Below are positions 41,441-50,525 of a DNA stretch of 64,000 nucleotides, one piece after another. A program made the translations under genes and the position numbers. Source of the stretch: Anaerosacchariphilus hominis (lineage in GTDB: Bacteria; Bacillota; Clostridia; Lachnospirales; Lachnospiraceae); NCBI RefSeq assembly GCF_014290175.1, contig NZ_JACOOR010000002.1:434001-498000 (forward strand), given 5' to 3'. The notes under the pieces were generated by a model. It saw only the letters and a program-made list of their open reading frames with translations, ran no database searches and was not told where the DNA came from. Each line of letters starts with the position of its first letter. Position 1 is the stretch's first letter.

Positions 41441-42526
41441 ATGAGTGAAAAGCTTAAAGTCGGTATCCTGGGCGGTACCGGAATGGTAGGACAGAGATTT
41501 ATTTCTTTGCTTGAGAATCATCCCTGGTTTGAGGTGGTGACCATCGCGGCAAGTCCCAGAAGCGCAGGAAAGAGATATGAGGACGCGGTGGGCGATCGCT
41601 GGAAGATGACGACTCCTATGCCGGAGGCTGTAAAGGATATCGTCGTGATGAACGTGAACGAGGTGGAGAAAGTAGCTGCCAGCGTGGATTTTGTATTCAG
41701 TGCCGTAGATATGACCAAGGATGAGATTCGTGCCATCGAGGAAGACTACGCGAAGACCGAGACACCGGTAGTGTCCAATAACAGCGCACACCGCTGGACC
41801 CCGGATGTTCCCATGATCATCCCGGAGATCAACTCCGATCATACAGACATTATCGCAAAGCAGAAGGAGCGTCTGGGTACCAAGCGCGGCTTCATCGCTG
41901 TAAAACCGAACTGTTCCATCCAGTCCTACACTCCGGCCCTGAAGGCGTGGGAGGAGTTTGAGCCCTACGAGGTAGTGGCTACCACCTATCAGGCGATTTC
42001 CGGCGCAGGAAAGACCTTTAAGGACTGGCCGGAGATGGTGGGAAATATTATTCCCTATATCGGCGGCGAGGAAGAGAAGAGTGAGAAGGAGCCCCTTCGC
42101 GTACTTGGTAAATATGAGGACGGCGAGATCAAGCTGGCCAAGGAGCCGGTGATCACCTGCCAGTGTATCCGTGTTCCGGTTCTGAACGGCCATACTGCAG
42201 CGGTATTCGTGAAGTTCCGCAGGAAACCCACCAAGGAGCAGCTCATCGAGAAGCTGGAGAGCTTCAGGGGCGCGCCCCAGGAGCTTGGACTTCCCAGCGC
42301 GCCGAAGCAGTTTATCCAGTATATGACCGAGGACAACCGTCCCCAGGTAGCTCTGGATGTGGACTATGAGAGAGGCATGGGCGTATCCATCGGAAGACTC
42401 CGTGAGGATACCGTATACGACTGGAAGTTCGTAGGTCTGTCCCATAATACCGTCCGCGGCGCAGCAGGCGGAGCCGTTCTCTGCGCAGAGCTTCTGAAGG
42501 CAAAGGGATTTATCGAGGCAAAATAA
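41441..42526 (+). CDS. asd: Aspartate-semialdehyde dehydrogenase
   Basis: 361 residues, RBS AGAGGAG. Reduces aspartyl phosphate to aspartate semialdehyde on the way to lysine/diaminopimelate, threonine and methionine. NADP-binding start VGILGGTGMVGQRF; catalytic Cys158 in VKPNCSIQS; ATTYQAISGAG and the late His in VPVLNGHTAAVFVKF. It is of the archaeal/fungal-like ASADH subclass that is common in Clostridia. The next gene, a wall hydrolase, begins 3 bases later, so both are probably co-transcribed. Confidence 0.95.
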   Translation: MSEKLKVGILGGTGMVGQRFISLLENHPWFEVVTIAASPRSAGKRYEDAVGDRWKMTTPMPEAVKDIVVMNVNEVEKVAASVDFVFSAVDMTKDEIRAIEEDYAKTETPVVSNNSAHRWTPDVPMIIPEINSDHTDIIAKQKERLGTKRGFIAVKPNCSIQSYTPALKAWEEFEPYEVVATTYQAISGAGKTFKDWPEMVGNIIPYIGGEEEKSEKEPLRVLGKYEDGEIKLAKEPVITCQCIRVPVLNGHTAAVFVKFRRKPTKEQLIEKLESFRGAPQELGLPSAPKQFIQYMTEDNRPQVALDVDYERGMGVSIGRLREDTVYDWKFVGLSHNTVRGAAGGAVLCAELLKAKGFIEAK

Positions 42527-42529
42527 CAG

Positions 42530-44143
42530 ATGAAGAAAAAAAGGTTTCAAATGGTCATTTCTGCCGCAGGAATGGCCATTTGCCTGTTATGCGGCAGCTG
42601 TGGAAGAAAGACCCCGGTGGAGGAACCGGAGACGACCGCGGAAGAAATAGAAGAATCGGAAGAAACGGAAAGTACGGCAGAGCCCGCGGAAGAAGTCACG
42701 GAGGTGGATTATCTCACCTGTCCCTCCGGCACGATAGTGGAAAAAGAGCTGACGGAGGAGGACGTAGACGCCCTCTTTCTGTCGGAAGAGATCCCAGACG
42801 AGGTCTTTGTCCGGATGGACGGAGTTACCTATCAGGAAAATGATAATATCAGCCGGGAAGATCTCCGGTATCTTCGGATGCTCTACTACGGTTTCGACGG
42901 AAATACCCATGTGGGCGAGATGGTGGCAAACGCTCAGATCGCGGAGGAGCTTCTGGAAATCTTCCGGGAGCTCTATGAGAATAGGTATCCCATCGAAAAA
43001 ATGTGTCTGATGGACGACTACGGCGGAGACGACGATCTGGCTGTGGCGGACAATAATACTTCCTGTTTTAATTATCGGGTGGTAGCAGGCAGCACAAAGC
43101 TGTCAAAGCATGCCCTTGGGCTGGCCATAGACATCAACCCCTTCTATAATCCTTATGTGACCTATCCGAATGGCGTGGAACATATTTCCCCGGCGGGCAG
43201 CGAGGCTTACGCCGATCGGAGTGCGGACTTCTCCTATAAGATCGGCGGCGAGGGCGACCTGTGCCTGCAGCTCTTTCAGCAGCGTGGCTACACCTGGGGC
43301 GGAAACTGGAAGACCCTGAAGGACTATCAGCATTTCCAGAAGGAGCCGAAAGAGACGGCCGCCGAAGCCGGAACGACCATTGCCCTGGAAAATGGAGCCC
43401 AGATCAGCCTGAACGAATCCTGGCAGTACGCGGATCATTCTGCCATCCACAGCGGCAGCGCCGTTCTGTACCGGGCGGAAGAGAACCGGAAGAATATCGT
43501 GGTGGGCGTCAACGCAGGCCATGGCACCTCCGGCGGAGCTTCCGTAAAAACCCTGTGCCACCCGGACGGTTCTCCTAAGACCACCGGCGGCAGCACCGCC
43601 CAGGGAGCCACCACAGCGGCGGCCGTCTCCGGCGGCATGACCTTCGCTGACGGTACCCGGGAGAGCGCCGTGACCCTGCAGATGGCCCGGATCCTCCGGG
43701 ATAAGCTTCTGGCCGCAGGATACGACGTACTGATGCTCCGGGACGGCGACGACGTCCAGCTGGACAACGTGGCCCGCACTGTCATTTGTAACAACGTGGC
43801 CGACTGCCATATCGCCCTCCACTGGGACGGTGACGGCCTTTCCTATGACAAAGGCTGCTTCTACATCTCCGTCCCCGATGCCATCAAAGGCATGGAGCCG
43901 GTAGCCTCCCACTGGCAGCAGCACAACAGCCTGGGTGCCGCCCTCATAACCGGCCTTCAGACCCAGGGAGCCGCCATCTATAAAGGAGGCAGCATGAGCA
44001 TCGACCTGACCCAGACTTCCTACAGCACTATCCCCTCCGTAGACATCGAACTGGGCAACGCCGCCTCCGATCACAGCGACACCAGGCTGAATCAGCTTGC
44101 GGAAGGCCTCCTGACCGGCCTGAACCAGTATTATAATCAATAA
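42530..44143 (+). CDS. Two-domain peptidoglycan hydrolase lipoprotein (M15 peptidase + amidase_3)
   Basis: 537 residues. A lipoprotein signal with LLCGSCGRK lipobox is followed by an acidic Glu/Thr-rich linker (25-60). Residues ~100-280 form a M15-type peptidase (AGSTKLSKHALGLAIDINP for the zinc His/Asp, late DYQHFQK). Residues ~320-537 form an N-acetylmuramoyl-L-alanine amidase of the amidase_3 class: VVGVNAGHGTSG (His), ADGTRESAVTLQMARIL (Glu), DCHIALHWDGDG (His) and SVDIELGNAASD (Glu), i.e. all four zinc/catalytic residues. One anchored protein would cut stem peptide and amide bonds of the wall. Confidence 0.85.
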   Translation: MKKKRFQMVISAAGMAICLLCGSCGRKTPVEEPETTAEEIEESEETESTAEPAEEVTEVDYLTCPSGTIVEKELTEEDVDALFLSEEIPDEVFVRMDGVTYQENDNISREDLRYLRMLYYGFDGNTHVGEMVANAQIAEELLEIFRELYENRYPIEKMCLMDDYGGDDDLAVADNNTSCFNYRVVAGSTKLSKHALGLAIDINPFYNPYVTYPNGVEHISPAGSEAYADRSADFSYKIGGEGDLCLQLFQQRGYTWGGNWKTLKDYQHFQKEPKETAAEAGTTIALENGAQISLNESWQYADHSAIHSGSAVLYRAEENRKNIVVGVNAGHGTSGGASVKTLCHPDGSPKTTGGSTAQGATTAAAVSGGMTFADGTRESAVTLQMARILRDKLLAAGYDVLMLRDGDDVQLDNVARTVICNNVADCHIALHWDGDGLSYDKGCFYISVPDAIKGMEPVASHWQQHNSLGAALITGLQTQGAAIYKGGSMSIDLTQTSYSTIPSVDIELGNAASDHSDTRLNQLAEGLLTGLNQYYNQ

Positions 44144-44187
44144 CAGACAACTCGGGAGGGGCGCCTTTCATTCAAAAACGTATCAGA

Positions 44188-44227
44188 GGCTCAGGGTGGA
44201 AAAGTTTTTCACCCTGAGCCTTTTCCT
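44188..44227 (+). terminator. Terminator of the asd/hydrolase operon
   Basis: GGCTCAGGGTG (44188-44198) pairs perfectly with 44210-44220, followed by TTTTCCTTTT. Confidence 0.88.
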
Positions 44228-44291
44228 TTTCTGAATCTCCGCACATCTTACAAAATCCTCAAATCTGTAAACCCCACCTCCACAAAATATC

Positions 44292-44300
44292 TGCTACAAT
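44292..44300 (+). promoter_or_regulatory. Extended -10 promoter of the fatty-acid operon
   Basis: TGC followed by TACAAT (44295-44300), an extended -10 element; no good -35 at the expected distance. It is 61 bases from the fabH ATG. I see no FapR-type palindrome nearby. Confidence 0.45.
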
Positions 44301-44360
44301 CGTCCCTGTCATCAAAAATCCCATGACAAATACAAGAAAGAAAAGAAATCGAGGCACCCC

Positions 44361-45347
44361 ATGACAGGAGCACCCAAACTGAACCCAGAAATGTATTCAA
44401 CAAAGAAAGCCGTCATTCGGGGCACCGGCTCCAGCGTCCCCCGGCGGATCGTCACCAACGACGACATCGCCCGCCTGGTAGAAACAAGCGACGCATGGAT
44501 CCGGGAACGCACCGGCATCCGGACACGCCATATCGCAGTGGAAGAGACCACAGTATCCCTGGCTGTCGCGGCTGCAAGACAGGCTCTGGAAAATGCGGAT
44601 ATGGAGGCAGAGGAGCTGGATCTGATCCTTGTATCCACCATCTCCCCCACCCGCGTCATGCCCTGCACCGCCTGCGAAGTACAGGCAGCCATTGGAGCCT
44701 CCAGGGCCTTTTGCTTTGACCTGAGCGCCGCCTGCAGCGGCTTCGTGGCAGCTTGGAATACCGTCAGCGCATACATGACAGCCGGACTTGTGGAAAAAGC
44801 CCTAATCATTGGAAGCGAATGCCTGTCAAACCTGACCGACTGGCAGGACCGGAGCACCTGCATCCTCTTCGGAGACGGGGCCGGAGCCGTGGCAGTGAGC
44901 GCGGAAGAAGGAAGAGCTTTTTTCCCGGCGGCCTATTCCGACGGCGGGGCAGGAGAGGCGCTGACCCTGCGAAGCTCCCAGGGGGAGAGGTGTTTCATGG
45001 AAATGGACGGTCAGGCCGTCTTCAAATTCGCAGTCCGCAGGGTTCCCCAGGTCATCGAAGAGGTGCTGGAGAAAAATGGGCTGAAAAGAGAAACCATTTC
45101 CCATTATGTACTGCACCAGGCCAATCAGCGGATCGTGGAGGCTGTGGCAAAGCGCCTGGGCGAGCCATTGGAAAAATTCCCCATGAACCTGCAGCGCTAC
45201 GGCAACACCTCGTCGGCCTCCATTCCGATTCTGCTGGACGAGCTGAACCGGAGGGGCTCCCTGAAACAGGGAGAAAAGCTGGTGCTGGCCGGCTTCGGCG
45301 GCGGCCTCACCTGGGGCGCGGCCGTGACGGAGTGGAACAGAGATTAA
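44361..45347 (+). CDS. fabH: Beta-ketoacyl-ACP synthase III
   Basis: 328 residues. Starts fatty-acid synthesis by condensing acyl-CoA with malonyl-ACP. Catalytic Cys125 (LSAACSGFVAA), His in YVLHQANQRI and Asn in RYGNTSSAS are all present. The N-terminal 13 residues before TKKAVIRGTGS are a little longer than in most FabH; the start with GAGG upstream is plausible. It is the first gene of a ten-gene FAS II cluster in the same orientation. Confidence 0.95.
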   Translation: MTGAPKLNPEMYSTKKAVIRGTGSSVPRRIVTNDDIARLVETSDAWIRERTGIRTRHIAVEETTVSLAVAAARQALENADMEAEELDLILVSTISPTRVMPCTACEVQAAIGASRAFCFDLSAACSGFVAAWNTVSAYMTAGLVEKALIIGSECLSNLTDWQDRSTCILFGDGAGAVAVSAEEGRAFFPAAYSDGGAGEALTLRSSQGERCFMEMDGQAVFKFAVRRVPQVIEEVLEKNGLKRETISHYVLHQANQRIVEAVAKRLGEPLEKFPMNLQRYGNTSSASIPILLDELNRRGSLKQGEKLVLAGFGGGLTWGAAVTEWNRD

Positions 45348-45381
45348 AAAACAAATTTAAATTCAAAAGGAGAAAAAGAAG

Positions 45382-45609
45382 ATGTTTGAGCAGATTAAGA
45401 AGATTGTAGCAGAGAACCTGAATGTGGAAGAGGAGAATATCACCCCGGAGTCTTCCTTCAAGGAAGATCTGAAAGCAGATTCCCTGGATCTCTTTGAGAT
45501 GGTTATGGCGTTGGAGGAGGAGTTTGACCTGGAGATTCCCTCCGAGGATCTGGAGCAGCTGGAGACTGTAAAGGATGTTATGACCTATATCGAGAGCCAT
45601 AAGGAATAA
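45382..45609 (+). CDS. acpP: Acyl carrier protein
   Basis: 75 residues, strongly acidic, RBS AAGGAG. The 4'-phosphopantetheine site is Ser34 in LKADSLDLFEMVM. It carries the growing acyl chain for the enzymes around it. 34 bases after fabH. Confidence 0.96.
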   Translation: MFEQIKKIVAENLNVEEENITPESSFKEDLKADSLDLFEMVMALEEEFDLEIPSEDLEQLETVKDVMTYIESHKE

Positions 45610-45634
45610 GAACAGAATTCAGGAGTGTAAACAG

Positions 45635-46573
45635 ATGCAGACAAGAGTAACAACCTTACTGGGAACCAGATATCCGGTGATGCAGGGCGGTATGGCCTGG
45701 GTGGCAGAGTACCACTTGGCGGCGGCTGTCTCCGAGGCGGGAGGCTTAGGAATCATCGGCGCGGCCAACGCTCCGGCGGAGTGGGTGCGGGAGCAGATCC
45801 GCGAGACGAAAAAGCGGACGGACAAGCCCTTTGGTGTCAATGTGATGCTGATGAGTCCCTACGCGGATCAGGTGGCACAGGTCATCGCTGAGGAAGGAGT
45901 GGCCGTGGTTACCACCGGCGCAGGAAACCCGGAAAAGTACATGGAACTCTGGAAGGAAAAGGGCATTAAGGTCATCCCGGTGGTGGCTTCCGTGGCCCTG
46001 GCAAAACGGATGGAGCGCTGCGGCGCGGACGCTGTGGTGGCGGAAGGCTGTGAGTCCGGCGGTCATGTGGGTGAAAGTACCACCATGACCCTGGTGCCCC
46101 AGGTGGTGGACAATCTGGAGATTCCGGTCATCGCCGCAGGCGGTATCGCCGACGGCAGAGGCATGGCGGCGGCTCTGATGCTGGGGGCAGAGGGCGTACA
46201 GATGGGTACCCGCTTTGTGGCCACCACCGAGTGTCAGGTACATCCCAATTACAAAGAAAAGGTACTGAAGGCACGGGACATCGATACCCGGGTCACAGGA
46301 AGAACCACCGGTCATCCGGTCCGCGCCCTGAGAAATGAGATGACGAAAAAATATCTGGAGATGGAAGCGGCGGGAGCCACCGCGGAGGAACTGGAATACC
46401 TGACCCTGGGCGGCCTGCGGAAAGCAGTGGTGGAGGGCGACGTAAAAACCGGAAGCGTCATGTCCGGACAGATCGCCGGACTGGTGAAATCCGAGCTGCC
46501 ATGTAAAGAGGTCATCGAACAGATGATGGCAGAGACGAGACAGATCTTAAAGGGAGCGGCGCAGTATGAGTAA
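45635..46573 (+). CDS. fabK: Enoyl-ACP reductase II (FMN-dependent)
   Basis: 312 residues. FabK reduces the enoyl-ACP double bond, replacing FabI. NMO-like TIM barrel: RYPVMQGGMAWVAEYHLAAA, GFGVNVM-like PFGVNVMLMSPY, VVTTGAGNPEKY, EGCESGGHVGESTTMTLVPQ with the catalytic His region, and AAGGIADGRGMAAALMLGAE for FMN phosphate. It overlaps fabD by 8 bases. Its position between acpP and fabD is the standard clostridial/streptococcal arrangement. Confidence 0.95.
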   Translation: MQTRVTTLLGTRYPVMQGGMAWVAEYHLAAAVSEAGGLGIIGAANAPAEWVREQIRETKKRTDKPFGVNVMLMSPYADQVAQVIAEEGVAVVTTGAGNPEKYMELWKEKGIKVIPVVASVALAKRMERCGADAVVAEGCESGGHVGESTTMTLVPQVVDNLEIPVIAAGGIADGRGMAAALMLGAEGVQMGTRFVATTECQVHPNYKEKVLKARDIDTRVTGRTTGHPVRALRNEMTKKYLEMEAAGATAEELEYLTLGGLRKAVVEGDVKTGSVMSGQIAGLVKSELPCKEVIEQMMAETRQILKGAAQYE

Positions 46574-47486
46574 GACCGTATGGATGTTTCCGGGCCAGGG
46601 AGCCCAGAAAGCGGGGATGGCAAAGGATTTCTATGAAAACAGCCCCCTTGCAAAGGAGCTTTTTGATCAGGCGGACGCAGCATTGGACTTTGATTTGAGA
46701 GCCACCTGTTTTGAAGAAAATGAACAGCTCCATCTGACCGAGTACACCCAGCCCTGTCTGGTGGCGGCTTGTCTAGCCATAGCCGGGGAGCTGCGGAAAC
46801 GGGGACAGAAGCCGGACATGACGGCGGGCTTAAGCCTGGGCGAGTACGCGGCCATCGCGGCAGCGGGCGGAATGACAGCCCTTGACGCCATCCGCCTGGT
46901 GCGGAAACGGGGACTGTTGATGCAGAACACCGTACCGGCAGGGGAAGGCGCCATGTGCGCGGTGCTTGGCATGGAGACCGGGGCCATCGAAGCAGTACTG
47001 GAAAACCGGACGGGTGTGACTATCGCCAACTATAACTGTCCGGGACAGATTGTGATCACCGGAAAGACAGCCGAAGTGCAGGAAGCAGCGGAGGCTCTGA
47101 AGGCAGCCGGAGCGAGACGGGTGGTTCCCCTGAAGGTCAGCGGACCCTTTCATTCTCCACTCTTAAAGAGCGCGGGGGAGAAACTTTCGGAAGCGCTGGC
47201 AGCGGTGGAAATGCAGAATCCGGAAGTGCCCTATTATGCGAATGTGACCGCAGCGAAGGTCACAGAAAAAGCGGAAATCCGTCCGCTGCTGGCCAGGGGC
47301 GTATCCTCCCCGGTGCGCTGGCAGCAGAGCGTGGAAGCTATGATAGGGGACGGGGCGGATACCTTTGTGGAAATCGGGCCCGGAAAGACCCTGGCTGGAT
47401 TTATGAAGAAAATCAATCCGGATGTGAAGGTATACAACATTGCCTCCTGGGAGGACATGGAGCAGTTCCTGAGGGAGCATTCTTAA
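46566..47486 (+). CDS. fabD: Malonyl-CoA:ACP transacylase
   Basis: 306 residues. Moves malonyl from CoA to ACP. FPGQGAQKAGM at the start, active Ser90 in TAGLSLGEYAA, catalytic His in KVSGPFHSPLL and the end VEIGPGKTLAGFMKK are all canonical. Confidence 0.96.
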   Translation: MSKTVWMFPGQGAQKAGMAKDFYENSPLAKELFDQADAALDFDLRATCFEENEQLHLTEYTQPCLVAACLAIAGELRKRGQKPDMTAGLSLGEYAAIAAAGGMTALDAIRLVRKRGLLMQNTVPAGEGAMCAVLGMETGAIEAVLENRTGVTIANYNCPGQIVITGKTAEVQEAAEALKAAGARRVVPLKVSGPFHSPLLKSAGEKLSEALAAVEMQNPEVPYYANVTAAKVTEKAEIRPLLARGVSSPVRWQQSVEAMIGDGADTFVEIGPGKTLAGFMKKINPDVKVYNIASWEDMEQFLREHS

Positions 47487-47550
47487 AGAAGAATGCAGCC
47501 GGGGCGTTCCGTTCTGAGAGCAGGGAAGAAGATAAGAAAGAGAGAAAACT

Positions 47551-48294
47551 ATGAATTTAGAAGGAAAAATCGCCCTGGTCACCGGCGCGTCACGGGGCAT
47601 CGGCCGGGCCATCGCCACAGAGCTGGCGGCAAAGGGGGCCCAGGTTATCGTCAATTATAACGGTTCTGAGGCGGCTGCGGCAGAGACCGTAAATGCCATC
47701 CGGGCAGCAGGAGGAAAAGCGGAGGCCTGGCAGTGCAACGTGGCTGATTACGAGGCCTGCGGACAGCTGATAAGCGGCGTACTGGAAACTCATAAGCGCA
47801 TCGACATTCTGGTCAACAACGCAGGCATCAACCGGGATAATCTGCTGATGAAGATGACGGAAGAGGAATTTGACGCAGTCATTGATACCAACCTGAAAGG
47901 AACCTTTCACACCATGCGCTTCGTGTCCCGCCAGATGCTGAAGCAGCGGAGCGGACGCATCATCAATCTGGCTTCGGTGGTTGGACTCACCGGAAACGCG
48001 GGCCAGACCAATTACGCGGCATCCAAGGCAGGCGTTATCGGCATGACGAAGACGGCAGCCAGAGAGCTGGCCGGCCGTGGGATTACCGTAAATGCCATCG
48101 CGCCGGGCTTTATCGAGACGGATATGACAGACCGGCTCAGCGGTAAAATCAAGGAGCAGATGAGCGCCCAGATTCCCCTGGGACATTTCGGAAAGCCGGA
48201 GCAGGTAGCGAAAGCGGCGGCCTTTCTGGCATCCGACGACGCGGCCTATATCACCGGCCAGGTGCTGAACGTGGACGGCGGTATGGTGATGTGA
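47551..48294 (+). CDS. fabG: 3-oxoacyl-ACP reductase
   Basis: 247 residues, SDR family. Cofactor motif [22 protein letters not shown], catalytic Ser/Tyr/Lys in [14 protein letters not shown] and NYAASKAG, and the end [20 protein letters not shown]-dependent reduction of beta-ketoacyl-ACP. A 64-base gap from fabD holds only its RBS. Confidence 0.96.
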   Translation: MNLEGKIALVTGASRGIGRAIATELAAKGAQVIVNYNGSEAAAAETVNAIRAAGGKAEAWQCNVADYEACGQLISGVLETHKRIDILVNNAGINRDNLLMKMTEEEFDAVIDTNLKGTFHTMRFVSRQMLKQRSGRIINLASVVGLTGNAGQTNYAASKAGVIGMTKTAARELAGRGITVNAIAPGFIETDMTDRLSGKIKEQMSAQIPLGHFGKPEQVAKAAAFLASDDAAYITGQVLNVDGGMVM

Positions 48295-48322
48295 CACAGA
48301 AGACAGAGGAGTACTATTTTAT

Positions 48323-49570
48323 ATGAAAAGACGAGTGGTAGTAACGGGGCTGGGTGCTGTGACCCCCATCGGAAATACGGTACCGGAGTTCTGGCAGAGC
48401 ATCCGGGAGGGCCGGGTGGGAATCGGTGAGATTACCCGTTTTGATACAGAAAATTACAAGGTGAAGCTGGCTGCGGAAGTCAAAGACTTTGACGCGGCCG
48501 AACGCATGGATCCGAAAGGGGCCAAGCGCATGGAGCCCTTCGCCCAGTACGCGGTGGCTGCGGCAAAAGAAGCCTTTGCGGACGCGGGACTGGACATGAC
48601 GAAGGAAGATCCTTTCCGGGCGGGCGTCATCGTGGGTTCCGGTATCGGTTCCCTGGAAACTGTGGAAAAGGAATATGAGAAAATTTTAAAAGGTAATGCG
48701 AAGCGGGTAGCGCCCTTAATGGTGCCGAAAATGATCTCCAATATGGCCGCAGGCAATATCTCCATCCAGCTGGGACTGCGGGGAAAATGCACGAATGTGG
48801 TGACAGCCTGCGCATCCGGTACCCACTGCATCGGCGACGCTTTCCGGGCCATCCAGTATGACGACGCGGATATCATGCTGGCAGGCGGCGCGGAAAGCTG
48901 TATCTGTCCCACCGGCGTGGCGGGCTTTCAGGCCCTGACGGCGCTGACCACGGAGACCGATCCGGCCCGTGCTTCCATTCCCTTTGACAAAGACCGCAGC
49001 GGTTTTGTACTGGGCGAGGGCGCAGGGGTAGTAGTTCTTGAGGAGCTCCAGCACGCGCTGGCAAGGGGCGCGCACATTTACGCGGAGCTTAAGGGCTACG
49101 GAGCCACCGGTGACGCCTTCCATATCACTTCTCCCTGCGAGGACGGAAGCGGCGCAGCCAAGGCCATGGAGCTGGCCATGAAGGAGGGCGGCATTGATCC
49201 CTCCCAGGTGGACTATATTAACGCCCACGGCACCGCCACCCACCATAATGATCTCTACGAGACCCGGGCAATCAAGGTGGCTCTGGGCGACGCGGCAAAG
49301 GACGTGGTGATCAATTCCACCAAGTCCATGATTGGCCATCTTCTGGGTGCGGCAGGCGGCGTAGAGTTTGTGGTCTGCGCGAAAGCAGTAGAAGAGAACT
49401 ACATACATCAGACCGTGGGAACCCGGGAGACAGACGAAGAGTGTGATCTGAACTACGCCATCGGCGCTCCGGTGGAAAAAGAAATCCGTTATGCCCTGAC
49501 CAATTCTCTGGGCTTCGGCGGACATAACGCCTGCCTGCTGATTCAGAAGTATGAAGAGAGTTCCAGGTAG
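48323..49570 (+). CDS. fabF: Beta-ketoacyl-ACP synthase II
   Basis: 415 residues. Elongating condensing enzyme with Cys163 (VTACASGTHCIG), His in NAHGTATHHND and His in KSMIGHLLGAAG, plus LGFGGHNAC at the end. Controls chain length and temperature response in many bacteria. In the operon between fabG and accB. Confidence 0.96.
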   Translation: MKRRVVVTGLGAVTPIGNTVPEFWQSIREGRVGIGEITRFDTENYKVKLAAEVKDFDAAERMDPKGAKRMEPFAQYAVAAAKEAFADAGLDMTKEDPFRAGVIVGSGIGSLETVEKEYEKILKGNAKRVAPLMVPKMISNMAAGNISIQLGLRGKCTNVVTACASGTHCIGDAFRAIQYDDADIMLAGGAESCICPTGVAGFQALTALTTETDPARASIPFDKDRSGFVLGEGAGVVVLEELQHALARGAHIYAELKGYGATGDAFHITSPCEDGSGAAKAMELAMKEGGIDPSQVDYINAHGTATHHNDLYETRAIKVALGDAAKDVVINSTKSMIGHLLGAAGGVEFVVCAKAVEENYIHQTVGTRETDEECDLNYAIGAPVEKEIRYALTNSLGFGGHNACLLIQKYEESSR

Positions 49571-49621
49571 CAGGACAGGTTTTGGAGTGAATGGCAGAGA
49601 CAGGAGATACAGGAGTATAAC

Positions 49622-50086
49622 ATGGAATTTGAACAGATCTTGAAATTAATTGAAAGGGTTTCTGAGTCAAAGCTGGACAGTTTCAGCTATGAGCAGAACG
49701 GGACAAAGCTTCGGCTGGAAAAGAAGAAGCAGAAGATACAGATAAACGGGCTGCCGGACATGGCGGCGGAGCAGTCAGTTCAGGCGGACGGTTCCCGGGA
49801 AGGAAGCGCTGCAGCAGGTAGTTCTGATTCAGAGGCGCGGAAATCCGGTACGGAGATCAAGTCTCCCCTGGTGGGCGTCTTTTATGTTGCTCCTTCCGAG
49901 GACGCTGAACCCTTTGTGAGCGTGGGCGACCAGGTAAAGAAGGGCCAGGTAGTCGGTATCGTGGAGGCCATGAAGCTCATGAATGAAATTACCAGCGACT
50001 GCGACGGCGTCATCCGGGAGGTCTGCGCAGACAATGCCCAGGCTGTGGAATACGGCCAGCCCCTGTTCCGGGTAGAGGAGGATTAG
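49622..50086 (+). CDS. accB: Biotin carboxyl carrier protein of acetyl-CoA carboxylase
   Basis: 154 residues. N-terminal docking part (1-40), an Ala/Ser-rich linker (45-78), and the biotinyl domain with Lys118 in VGIVEAMKLMNEI. SPLVGVFYVAPSEDAEPFV is the expected thumb region. Biotin on Lys118 carries CO2 between AccC and AccDA. Confidence 0.96.
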   Translation: MEFEQILKLIERVSESKLDSFSYEQNGTKLRLEKKKQKIQINGLPDMAAEQSVQADGSREGSAAAGSSDSEARKSGTEIKSPLVGVFYVAPSEDAEPFVSVGDQVKKGQVVGIVEAMKLMNEITSDCDGVIREVCADNAQAVEYGQPLFRVEED

Positions 50087-50089
50087 GCC

Positions 50090-50518
50090 ATGAACCATTT
50101 GGATATCAACCAGATCAAAGCAATCATTCCCCACCGGCATCCTTTTTTGCTGGTGGATTATATTGAAGATTACGAGCCCGGCGAGTTTGCCGTGGGCTAT
50201 AAATGCGTCAGCTACCGGGAGGACTTCTTCGCGGGACATTTTCCCCAGGAGCCGGTGATGCCGGGGGTGCTGACCGTAGAGGCCCTGGCCCAGGTAGGCG
50301 CAGTGGCGATCCTGTCCCTGCCGGAGCATCGGGGCAAGACCGCTTACTTTGGTGGCATCGATAAATGCAGATTCAAGGGAAAGGTGGTTCCCGGCGACAA
50401 ACTGCGCCTGGAGACCCGGATTATCAAGCGCAAGGGCCCCCTGGGGGTGGGTGAAGCCATCGCCAGTGTGGATGGTAACGTGGTGGTTCGGGCGGAGCTG
50501 ACCTTTATGATAGGATAG
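50090..50518 (+). CDS. fabZ: 3-hydroxyacyl-ACP dehydratase
   Basis: 142 residues, hot-dog fold. Catalytic His50 ([17 protein letters not shown]) and Glu64 (TVEALAQVG). Begins 3 bases after accB. Dehydrates hydroxyacyl-ACP to trans-2-enoyl-ACP, the FabK substrate. Confidence 0.96.
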   Translation: MNHLDINQIKAIIPHRHPFLLVDYIEDYEPGEFAVGYKCVSYREDFFAGHFPQEPVMPGVLTVEALAQVGAVAILSLPEHRGKTAYFGGIDKCRFKGKVVPGDKLRLETRIIKRKGPLGVGEAIASVDGNVVVRAELTFMIG

Positions 50519-50525
50519 GAGTTTT

